A stretch of 64,000 nucleotides of DNA, from contig CAWJXS010000020.1 in the NCBI GenBank assembly GCA_963846885.1, positions 62,001-126,000 of the forward strand. Direction: 5' to 3'. Both the position numbers and the translations under genes were made by a program. Numbering within the stretch: position 1 is the first letter of the stretch; each line of letters starts with the position of its first letter. Of this stretch, positions 20,892-28,845 are shown piece by piece. The stretch is from RPQJ01 sp963846885 (GTDB lineage: Bacteria > Pseudomonadota > Gammaproteobacteria > Steroidobacterales > Steroidobacteraceae). Below the pieces are notes generated by a model that saw only the letters and a program-made list of their open reading frames with translations, was not told where the DNA came from and did no database searches.

Positions 20892-20993
20892 GGCCCGGAT
20901 CAGCGCGATACCGTGACTCACGGCACGGCGCCCCCTCGGCAAGAGCGCTAGCGTTCGGCCATCGTGCACCCCGCGCTCATGTAGATTCGGCCC

Positions 20994-21638
20994 TTGTCCC
21001 ACCCTGCCCGCCTGCTGCAGTTCTCGCCGCTCGCCCTCGCCTGTGGCCTGCTGCTGCTCGCGGGTTGTGCGTCGAAGATGTCCAAGGACGAGTGCCGCAC
21101 GGTGGACTGGCGCACCGTGGGCTACGAGGACGGTGTCGCTGGCCAGCCGGGCGATCGGATCGGCGAATACCGCCGTGCGTGTGCCGAACACGGTGTCACG
21201 CCGAACCTCGACGCGTACCTGGCCGGCCGCACCGCCGGGCTGCGCGAGTACTGCCAGCCGCACAACGCGTACCGCGCCGGCGTCAATGGCTACACCTATT
21301 TCGACACCTGCCCGGCCGATCTCGCACCCGCGTTCGTCAAGGCATATGACGAAGGCCGCGCCCTTTATGTGCGCGAGCGCAAGGTGGCCCAGACGGACGA
21401 ATTGATCGAACAGAAGCGCCGTGAGATCCGGCGTCTCGAGGATCGCGTCGCGGAAAGCGCGTTCGACGTGATCGACCAGGACGCCACGCCCGAGCAGCGC
21501 ACGCAGGGCGTGCTCGATACCAAGCAGGCCGCGGAGCGCATAGGCCAGCTCAAGACCGAGATCGCCCAGCTTGAGCAGGAACGGGCTCGCTACCAGGCCG
21601 AACTCGACGCCTACCGCAAGACGGTCGTCCCGCGGTAA
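20994..21638 (+). CDS. DUF2799 lipoprotein
   Basis: A 214-residue lipoprotein with a lipobox (LLLLAGC, cysteine near residue 25) after a hydrophobic leader, so it should be anchored in the outer or inner membrane facing the periplasm. DUF2799 repeats are visible as VDWRTVGYEDGVAGQ, LAGRTAGLREYCQPHNAY and VKAYDEGRALY. The C-terminal third is a charged coiled coil (from about TDELIEQKRREIRRLEDRVAE). The start is TTG 20994, which follows the upstream gene by about 100 bp. Function unknown. Confidence 0.87.
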   Translation: MSHPARLLQFSPLALACGLLLLAGCASKMSKDECRTVDWRTVGYEDGVAGQPGDRIGEYRRACAEHGVTPNLDAYLAGRTAGLREYCQPHNAYRAGVNGYTYFDTCPADLAPAFVKAYDEGRALYVRERKVAQTDELIEQKRREIRRLEDRVAESAFDVIDQDATPEQRTQGVLDTKQAAERIGQLKTEIAQLEQERARYQAELDAYRKTVVPR

Positions 21639-21710
21639 ACCTCGCCCGGAGCAGGCGCTGCAAACACGCCCACAGCGTGCTAGCGTCTGGCGTCGCCCGA
21701 GGAAACGCCC

Positions 21711-22868
21711 ATGCCCATCGACTCGCGCGTCAGCACCGCTGACGCAGCCGCCGACCCTGTGCCGCTGCTGACTCGCCGCAGCGCCCTGCTCGGCGCGGCC
21801 CTGCTGCTGTCGCCGCTGGTGCCGGTGATTGCATCGGCACGGCCGCGGCCTGCCCCGCCTCCCCCCGGCACGATCCTGCTGAACGGCAACGAGAACCCCT
21901 ACGGGCCCTCGCCCGCCGCAAAACAGGCCATCGTCGCGAGCGCCGACGGTGCGTCCAGGTACGCCTACGGCTCGATCGACCAGCTCGCCGCTCAGGTCGC
22001 CGCCCGCGAGGGCGTGCCGGTCGCACAGGTGATGATCGGCTCCGGGTCCGGTGAATTGCTGCGCATGGCAGCGCTGCTGGCGGCGACCACTGCGCCGGGC
22101 AGCGAACTGATCGCGTCCAGGCCGACGTACGAAGAGTTGCCCGAATTCGCAGGCCGGCTCGGCCTGCAGGTGCGGTGGGTGGCTGCCGATGCCGCGCATC
22201 GCCACGACCTCGCCGCCATGCGCGCAGCCATCACCGAGCGCACCAGCCTCGTGTACGTGTGCAATCCGAACAACCCAACCGGTACTGCGGTGACGCGCGA
22301 AGCACTCGCTGCGTTCGTGCGTTCAGTGCCGGCCACTGCCACGGTAATCGTCGACGAGGCGTACATCGATTTCGTCGAGGGCGCCGAGTTCGGCTCGGTG
22401 GCCGAACTCGTGCACAAGGTGCCGAACCTGATCGTGCTGCGGACGTTCTCGAAGATTCACGGCCTCGCGGGCTTGCGCGTCGGCTACTCCATTGCGTCGG
22501 CGGACATCGCCAGGCGCTTCGCCGACCTGGCGCTGGTGTGGCCCAGTTCGACGGGTGTCGCGGCCGCGCTCGCGAGCTACAACGATCAGCCATTCCTGCA
22601 GACCACCCGCGCTGCGATCCTGGCCGACCGTGCGCGCGTGCACGCGGCGATCGACAAGCTCGGCCGGCCGCGCACCGAGGCCCAGGGCAATTTCGTTTTC
22701 TTCGACACCGGCATGCCGGCACAGCTGTTCCGCGACCGTATGCTGGCCCAGGGCATCAAGGTGGGTCGACCTTTCGAGGGTTACGACACCTGGTCGCGCG
22801 TCACGATTGGCCGGCGCGAGGAAGTGGATCGCTTCCTCGCCGCGTTGCCTGGCGCGCTCGGCGCCTGA
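21711..22868 (+). CDS. Tat-exported PLP-dependent aminotransferase (histidinol-phosphate type)
   Basis: A 385-residue fold-type I aminotransferase close to HisC. It has NGNENPYGPSP at the N-terminus, YVCNPNNPTGT in the centre, VDEAYIDFVEG and the PLP-lysine motif FSKIHGLAGLRVGY. It begins with a twin-arginine leader (TRRSALLGAALLLSPLVPV), so the folded, cofactor-loaded enzyme should go to the periplasm. That is unusual for a HisC-like protein but seen in some Gram-negatives. ATG 21711 is the only good start. The next gene, an exported metallohydrolase, starts 8 bp after the stop and is probably in the same operon. Confidence 0.9.
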   Translation: MPIDSRVSTADAAADPVPLLTRRSALLGAALLLSPLVPVIASARPRPAPPPPGTILLNGNENPYGPSPAAKQAIVASADGASRYAYGSIDQLAAQVAAREGVPVAQVMIGSGSGELLRMAALLAATTAPGSELIASRPTYEELPEFAGRLGLQVRWVAADAAHRHDLAAMRAAITERTSLVYVCNPNNPTGTAVTREALAAFVRSVPATATVIVDEAYIDFVEGAEFGSVAELVHKVPNLIVLRTFSKIHGLAGLRVGYSIASADIARRFADLALVWPSSTGVAAALASYNDQPFLQTTRAAILADRARVHAAIDKLGRPRTEAQGNFVFFDTGMPAQLFRDRMLAQGIKVGRPFEGYDTWSRVTIGRREEVDRFLAALPGALGA

Positions 22869-22875
22869 CGCACCC

Positions 22876-25171
22876 GTGCGACTCGGGTCGGCGATCTTCG
22901 CGCTTCTCCCCGTGCTGCTGGCAACGGCCGGCGGCGCTCCAGACGCACTGGCCGCCGTGCAGGTCGTGGCCGGGCCGACGCCGATCGCGGACGGCGAGGC
23001 CACCGCCGCGGGCGACCTCACGATATTCAACGAGAAACTCGCCTTCGGCATCGCCGTCGAGAGCGCTGCGCCCTATGGCGTCCCGCGCGGCGCGATCGTC
23101 GATATTGCGCCAGTGGTCGACGGCAAGCCCGGTCGCGACCGCGTCGTCTTCGCGGACTTCATTCCGGACAACTGGTCGGCCTGGCCGAACACGTACCAGA
23201 AGATCGAGATCGTCGAACGCGGGCCACAGCAGGTCGTCGTGAAGACCGCGCGTGACTGGGGCAAGGTCACGATCGCGACCACATACACGCTGCGTGCCGG
23301 TGCCGATCGCATCGAGATGCGCACGACGATGACCAACGGCGGAGACACGACACTGCCAGATCTCGCTTCGGGACAGACGCTGTGGCCCAGCGCGGGGTAT
23401 TTCTTCGAGGTGCCTGGAATCGCGGGACTGACGGAGGGCGCGACCGGCAAGGCGCTGAGCGACCGCGCTACAGCGTACGACGAGGATTGGGCAATCACCT
23501 TGCATGCGCCCTACCTCGACTATGTCGGTTCGAACTCGAAGGACCTGTTCCAGCAGCACACGCTGCGCGCCGGCGAATCACGCAGCTTCGACGCCTGGCT
23601 GCAGGTGACCGCGAGCGGTGACCTCGCACCCGCCGTCGCGGCGGAGATCGAGCGCAAGCAGCTCGCAGCCGGCCGCGTCCAGGGTGCGGTCGTCACCAGG
23701 GACGGCAAGGTCGTGGCTCAGCCGGTGGTCGTGGTCACGAAGCAGGGCGCGCCCTACGCCTGGACACTGGGCCGCGACGGTGACTACCAGCTCGATTTGC
23801 CCGTCGGCGACTATCAGCTGTACGCGACTGCACCTGGTCACTCGCAGAGCAAGCCGACTGCAGTGCGCGTGAATGCAGCCGGCACGGTGACCGCCAACTT
23901 CGGCGACCTCGCGCCGCCGGGTCACGTGCAGTTCGTGGTCACGGACAAGAGAACGGGGCGGGGCCTGGACGCGCGCATCGCGATCACGCAAGGGCAGAAG
24001 CCACTCGTCGAGTACCTGGGTCGCGCCACGTTCTTCACCGAACTCGAGCACGAAGGGCGCTATGCCGTGCCGCTGGCCCCGGGTCACTATGGCTTGCAGG
24101 TCACCTCCGGCGGGGTCTTTCTCGGTCCCGCCGCAGACGTGGCCCTCGACGTGCTGCCAGGGCAGCCCGCCACAGTGAACGTCGCGCTCGAACGACTGTT
24201 CGATCCGCCGGCGTCGGGTTGGTACGCGGCGGATCTGCACCATCACGCAGACCAGGCTGAAGGTGTCACTCCGCCCGAGTTCCTGGCGCGCTCGCAACTG
24301 GCAGCGGGCCTCGACCTGCTGTTCGTGAGCGATCACGACTCGACGGCCAACCACGCAACTCTGCAGCAGGTTGCGGACCGTCGCGGGGTGCCTTTCATCG
24401 CGTCCGTCGAGCTCTCGCCGTCCTGGGGCCACTTCAACGCATGGCCGCTGCGCCCGCAGGGCGTTGCCCCTCGCGATCGACACCAGCAAGGCGACGGTCG
24501 ATGAGGTGCTGGCCGAGGCTCGACGCCAGGGCGCCGTCGTCGTGCAGGCGAATCATCCCTTCATCCCGTACGGCTATTTCTCCAGCGTTGCTGCAGGCGT
24601 GGCCCCGGGCGGATTCAACCCCGCGTTCGACCTGATGGAAATCAACGGTGACAACGCGGGCGACGATTCCGAGGTGACCCAGGCGTTGTGGCGGTACTGG
24701 AATGCGGGGCATCGCTACTACCTGAGCGCCGGCACGGACGTGCATGACGTCTGGAACTTCGAGTCGGGCGCGGTGCGCCTTTTTGCGCACATCGATGGAC
24801 CGCCCTCCCCGGCGGCATTCGCGCATGCCGCAAAAGCGGGTCGCGCCTACGCCTCGTATGGCCCGCTGATTTTTCCAGGCGTGATGTTCGGCAGCGAACT
24901 CAGGCTGCGGGCGGGCGCGCCATTCACCCTGCCGTTTGCGCTCAAGTCGGTGGCGGGCTTGCGGCAGGCCCGCCTGATCAGCGCGGGCAAGGTCGTCGCT
25001 GCACGCGATTTCAAGGATTCACCGCGCGAGGCACACGTCGAGTTCGCGCTGACTGCAGCTGCCCGCACCTGGTACTCGATCGAGGTGGAGGATGCCGCGG
25101 GCCGCAAGGCCTACTCGAATCCGATCTGGGTCGACGTGGTCGACTTCGTGCGCCCCGGCGCGAAGCCCTAG
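22876..25171 (+). CDS. CehA/McbA family metallohydrolase (PHP domain), frameshifted
   Basis: An exported protein of about 765 codons. After a signal peptide (MRLGSAIFALLPVLLATAGG), beta-rich domains follow, including a carboxypeptidase-regulatory-like part (GRVQGAVVTRDGK, YQLDLPVGDYQLYATAPGH). A C-terminal PHP-type metal site shows DLHHHADQAEG, FVSDHDSTANH, QANHPFIPYG and SAGTDVHDVW. Known family members hydrolyse esters or carbamates. The frame breaks near 24465: QGVAPRDRHQQ is an out-of-frame reading, and removing one base gives PLAIDTSKATVDEVLAEA. Its stop TAG (25169-25171) is the CTAG end of inverted-repeat copy B. It is likely co-transcribed with the aminotransferase upstream. Confidence 0.85.
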
Positions 25172-25528
25172 GAAAGCTCTGCACAGGTCCGCAGCGGCCG
25201 CCACGGTCACCCTACTATCCGGTAGCCGTCACCGAGCACTCAAGGTCAGCTGCGCCGGTTTCCAATTCGGCACCGCGCGTCAAACAGCGAGGGCGACCCG
25301 TCGCTGGCGCGTCCGACCCGGGACCGTTCCCCGAGCTTGGAAAGGCAGACACGCGCTCTGGGAACGGTCCCGGGTCGGACGCTTGCGACATGCCAGCCTA
25401 CGACGCTGCCAGAGCGCTCGCTCCGGTGCCTGTCACAGAGCGCGTGTCTGCCTTTCCAAGCTCGGTGACAGGCACCGGATCGAGCGCACGCAACCCGTCA
25501 CTTGCGGACCTGAGCAGAGCTTCCCTAG
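25168..25528. mobile_element. Inverted-repeat element, copy B (inverted, complete)
   Basis: It fills the 380-bp gap between the metallohydrolase and the GlpT-like gene and carries CTAG at both ends (25168-25171, 25525-25528). Relative to copies A and C it is inverted. The 21-bp stem comes first, 25311-25331 with 25360-25380, around loop 25332-25359. The 23-bp stem is next, 25414-25436 with 25465-25487 (one mismatch), around loop 25437-25464. The two 28-nt loops are again exact reverse complements. The left terminal repeat is diverged. No gene is seen inside. Confidence 0.87.
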
Positions 25529-25551
25529 CAGCGGGCGCGAGCAACGGCCCG

Positions 25552-26886
25552 CTACGAGACAGCGGGCGCCGAACGCGGAGCCGGTTGCCGCAGCGTCAGC
25601 GAAACGAACGCCATCGCCATCACGCAGCAGACGATCATGGTGGCGAAGACGCCGCCCCAGCCCCAGTTGTCTGCGATCCAGCCGACACCCGTGCCCGCGA
25701 TCGCCGAGCCGAACGCGTACCCGAAGAATCCCGTGAACCCGGCCGCCGTGCCCGCAGCCTTCTTCGGCACGAGTTCGAGCGCGTGCAGTCCGATCATCAT
25801 GATCGGGCCGTAAACGAAAAAGCCGATGACGATCAGTGACGCCATGTCGATCCAGAGCGGGCCCGTCCGGTTCATGCCGTACACGACGAGCCCCAGCAGC
25901 GTGAGGCCCATGAACAGGATGGTCGCGGGTCCGCGGCGCCCGCCGAAGATCCGGTCCGAAACCCAGCCGCACAGCAGCGTGCCGGGAATCGCCGCGTACT
26001 CGAACATGAACCACGCCGCGCTCGCGTGGTTGAACGAGAAGCCCTTGGCCGTCTCGAGGTACGTGGGGATCCAGTTCTGCACGCCATAGCGCACGAAATA
26101 GACGAACGCGTTGGCAAACGCGATCGCCCACAGCAGGCGATTGTTGAGCACGTGGCCCAGGAAGATCTCGCGAAAGCCCAGCGTCCGCTCAGCCTGCTCC
26201 GAGTAGTTCGGCGGCATGTCGTTGCGATAGATCTCGATCGGCGGCAAGCCGCAGCTTTGCGGCGAATCGCGCAGCAGCACGTACACGAAGACGGCGATCG
26301 ACGCTGCGACCAGCGCGTTGAAGTAGAACTTTGCGCCCCAGTCGTTGAAAAAGCCGACGCCCACGACAGCGAGCGCCGCGACCAGGCCGCCGCCGACGTT
26401 GTGCGCCGTGTTCCAGACCGAGACCACGCGTCCGCGTTCCCGCGCGCTGAACCAGTGCACCATCGTCTTGCCGCTGGGCGGCCAGCCCATGCCGTTGAAC
26501 CAGCCGTTCATGGCCTGCAGCAGGATGATCAGCGTCAGCGACGTGTAGATGCCCTTGAACAAGCCGAACGATGCCGTGACGGCGGCCGAGAGCAGCAGGC
26601 CCAGCGGCATGAACCAGCGCGGATTGCTGCGGTCCGACACCGAGCCCATCAGGAACTTCGACAGGCCATACGCGATCGACAGCGCGGTGAGCGCCGTGCC
26701 GAGCTGTGCCTTGGTGTACTGCGGGTACTCGCGCAGGATGTCCGGCATCGCGAGCGAGAAATTCATGCGCACGAGGTAATACGCGGCGTACCCCACGAAG
26801 ATCGCGAGGAAGACCTGGCGGCGCAGGCGTTTGTACTCGGCGTCCGTCCGGTCGAGCGGCGTGGAGATCAAGCAGGCCCCCTGCAT
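25552..26886 (-). CDS. MFS transporter, GlpT/UhpT (organophosphate:phosphate antiporter) family
   Basis: A 444-residue inner-membrane transporter with about 12 helices. Family marks are YAAYYLVRMNFSLAMP in the first helix, LSKFLMGSVSDRSNPRWFMP after helix 2-3, the central NGMGWPPSGKTMVHWFSARE and YFVRYGVQNWIPTYL in the second half. OPA members exchange inorganic phosphate for sugar phosphates or glycerol 3-phosphate. The substrate here is not evident and may be another phosphorylated or phosphonate compound. It is divergent from the alpha/beta hydrolase gene at 27013, with the promoters in the 126-bp gap. Confidence 0.9.
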   Translation of the reverse strand: MQGACLISTPLDRTDAEYKRLRRQVFLAIFVGYAAYYLVRMNFSLAMPDILREYPQYTKAQLGTALTALSIAYGLSKFLMGSVSDRSNPRWFMPLGLLLSAAVTASFGLFKGIYTSLTLIILLQAMNGWFNGMGWPPSGKTMVHWFSARERGRVVSVWNTAHNVGGGLVAALAVVGVGFFNDWGAKFYFNALVAASIAVFVYVLLRDSPQSCGLPPIEIYRNDMPPNYSEQAERTLGFREIFLGHVLNNRLLWAIAFANAFVYFVRYGVQNWIPTYLETAKGFSFNHASAAWFMFEYAAIPGTLLCGWVSDRIFGGRRGPATILFMGLTLLGLVVYGMNRTGPLWIDMASLIVIGFFVYGPIMMIGLHALELVPKKAAGTAAGFTGFFGYAFGSAIAGTGVGWIADNWGWGGVFATMIVCCVMAMAFVSLTLRQPAPRSAPAVS

Positions 26887-26911
26887 TCAATCCGGCGGCT
26901 TCGCGGCCGCC

Positions 26912-26939
26912 TTGGCGTTCTGCGTTCCTCCGCTATAGT
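26912..26939 (+). promoter_or_regulatory. Probable sigma-70 promoter for the hydrolase at 27013
   Basis: TTGGCG at 26912-26917 and TATAGT at 26934-26939 are spaced by 16 bp, about 70 bp ahead of the ATG and pointing at it. The match is good for so GC-rich a region, but it is based on sequence alone. Confidence 0.5.
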
Positions 26940-27012
26940 ACCGGTCCGCGGGCCGACCGGGCCCGTTCCTGCTCCGACGTTCCGCATCCGTCCCATAAGG
27001 CGATAACACACG

Positions 27013-28335
27013 ATGAGAACAACGCAACGACGGCTGTCTGGCGCCCTGCTGGCACTGTGCCTCGTCACCGTCACGCCTGCATTTGCAGCCGGGACGCCGC
27101 ACGGGCTGTACATCGATGCGCCGGAACTGGCGGCACCGGGCGAGCACGCCGTCGGCGTGCGCTCGCTGACGATGGTCGAGCCCGACCAGCTCGACCTGGG
27201 CAGCTTCGATCCCGCGACAGGCACGGCGCCGAAGCGCGATCGCAACCTCAAGGTCGAACTCTGGTACCCAGCCAAGGCCACGCCCGGCGCGAAGCCGGTG
27301 GTCTACCAGGATGCAATGGAATCCGAGCCGCCCAAGCCGCCGACCCCCTTCACGATCCAGGGCGTGGCAGTGCGTGACGCAGTCGCCGCCGCCGGTCGTT
27401 TCCCGCTCGTGATCGTCTCGCATGGCTACGGCAACGTGCCGGTGGCGACGAACTGGATCTCTGAAAACCTCGCCTCCAAGGGCTACGTGGTCGCGGCGAT
27501 CCGGCACGAGGATCTCTACTTCAATCCTGCCGGTTTCCCGCATGCGACGCTGCGGCGCCCGCTCGACATCGCCTTCGTCACGCGTGAACTCCAGCGCACG
27601 ATGGGCGGCGCCAACGGCAATGTCGATCCAACCCGCACCGCGCTGATCGGCTATTCGATGGGCGGGTACGGCGTGCTGGCCGCGGGCGGCGCCACGCTTG
27701 ATCCTGCGGGTGGGCTCGTGTCGCGCGTGCCGAACGGCCTGTTGGCACCCTTCGCGCGCGGGGGCGCAGCGAGCGCGACGCTCGTCGCGCCGGCCGTCAA
27801 AGCCATCGTCGCCATTGCGCCGGCGGGCGGCGCATTTGGTGCGTTCGGCGCGGCCGGTCTCGCGGACATCAAGGCGCCCCTGCTGCTGATCTCAGGCGAC
27901 CACGACCTGACCGTCGACTACACGACGGGTGCACGCGCCTACTTCGACCAGGCCATCCACTCGAACCGTTACCTGCTCACTTTCCTGCAGGGCGGCCATG
28001 CACTCGGGCTCGGCGCCGCGCCGCCCGAGATGCGCGACGATCTCTGGAACCAGGACTGGTTCGAGGACCCGGTGTGGCGCAAGGAGCGGCTGATGAGCAT
28101 CAGCCTGCACTTCATGACGGCGTTCCTCGACCGCTATGTGAAGGAAGACGCAAGCCGCAGCGCGTTCATCGACGGGCTCGTCGTGGAGTCGGGCAAAGGC
28201 ACATGGGAAGCGCCGCAGGGCACGCCCTGGAATGCGCGCAGCCCGGGCGGCGAAGTCACGCTGTGGAAAGGCTTCCAGCGTCGGCACGCGACCGGCATGA
28301 CCCTGCAGCACGCGGCGCCTGCGCCGGCCCAGTGA
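27013..28335 (+). CDS. Exported alpha/beta hydrolase (PAF acetylhydrolase/dienelactone hydrolase-like)
   Basis: A 440-residue protein with a signal peptide (LSGALLALCLVTVTPAFAAG). The hydrolase core shows LVIVSHGYGNVPVATNWISE (oxyanion region), the nucleophile elbow GYSMGGYG, the acid in LLISGDHDLTVDY and a histidine in QGGHALGLG. The arrangement matches esterase/lipase-like proteins related to platelet-activating factor acetylhydrolase. Substrate unknown. The gene overlaps the next one by four bases (GTGA), so the two are translationally coupled. Confidence 0.87.
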   Translation: MRTTQRRLSGALLALCLVTVTPAFAAGTPHGLYIDAPELAAPGEHAVGVRSLTMVEPDQLDLGSFDPATGTAPKRDRNLKVELWYPAKATPGAKPVVYQDAMESEPPKPPTPFTIQGVAVRDAVAAAGRFPLVIVSHGYGNVPVATNWISENLASKGYVVAAIRHEDLYFNPAGFPHATLRRPLDIAFVTRELQRTMGGANGNVDPTRTALIGYSMGGYGVLAAGGATLDPAGGLVSRVPNGLLAPFARGGAASATLVAPAVKAIVAIAPAGGAFGAFGAAGLADIKAPLLLISGDHDLTVDYTTGARAYFDQAIHSNRYLLTFLQGGHALGLGAAPPEMRDDLWNQDWFEDPVWRKERLMSISLHFMTAFLDRYVKEDASRSAFIDGLVVESGKGTWEAPQGTPWNARSPGGEVTLWKGFQRRHATGMTLQHAAPAPAQ

Positions 28336-28802
28336 ACGTGCGGTTGCGGTTCCCGCCGGCGCTCGTCGTGGTGCTGTGCGGGGGCCTCATGTGGGGCCTC
28401 GACCAGGCGGCGCCGCTCGCGCACCTGGTCGCGTCGCCGGCGAATCGCGCCGGCTGGCTCCTGGTGCTGATCGGGCTGGGCGTCGCCGCCGCGGCGATCG
28501 TACAGTTTCGGCGGGCCCGCACGACCGTCGATCCGACGCGACCCGCCAAGGCGAGCGCGCTGGTGCAAAGCGGCATCTTCCGCTACAGCCGCAATCCCAT
28601 GTACCTGGGGATGGGCGTCGTCCTCTGCGGCTGGGCCGCGCTGCTCGGCAGTCTCAGCCCCTGGTTCGTCGTACCGCTCTTTGTCGTGCTGCTCACATGG
28701 CTGCAGATCCGCCCCGAAGAAGCGGTGCTGACGACGCTGTTCGGACCGGCCTACAGCGACTACTGCGCGCGCGTCGGCCGCTGGTTCGGCCGCAGGGGCT
28801 GA
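28332..28802 (+). CDS. Isoprenylcysteine carboxyl methyltransferase-like membrane protein (PEMT/ICMT family)
   Basis: A 156-residue membrane protein with about four helices (VVVLCGGLMWGL, WLLVLIGLGVAAAAIV, GMGVVLCGWAALL, WFVVPLFVVLLTWL). The conserved C-terminal signature GIFRYSRNPMYLGMG and RPEEAVLTTLFGPAYSDYC forms the SAM-binding half in the ICMT/PEMT fold. Bacterial members have mostly unknown methyl acceptors. GTG 28332 overlaps the previous stop and is the likely coupled start; GTG 28338 is the alternative. Confidence 0.87.
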   Translation: MNVRLRFPPALVVVLCGGLMWGLDQAAPLAHLVASPANRAGWLLVLIGLGVAAAAIVQFRRARTTVDPTRPAKASALVQSGIFRYSRNPMYLGMGVVLCGWAALLGSLSPWFVVPLFVVLLTWLQIRPEEAVLTTLFGPAYSDYCARVGRWFGRRG

Positions 28803-28845
28803 CAGCGGCGGCGTTGGCACGGCCAGCCGCCCGCACGCAGAACGT

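Noticed and set aside
19893..22205. A 770-residue open frame on the minus strand across the repeat element, GST, lipoprotein and aminotransferase genes
   Set aside because: Its composition is the complement of the plus-strand genes; those genes have clear domains and starts.
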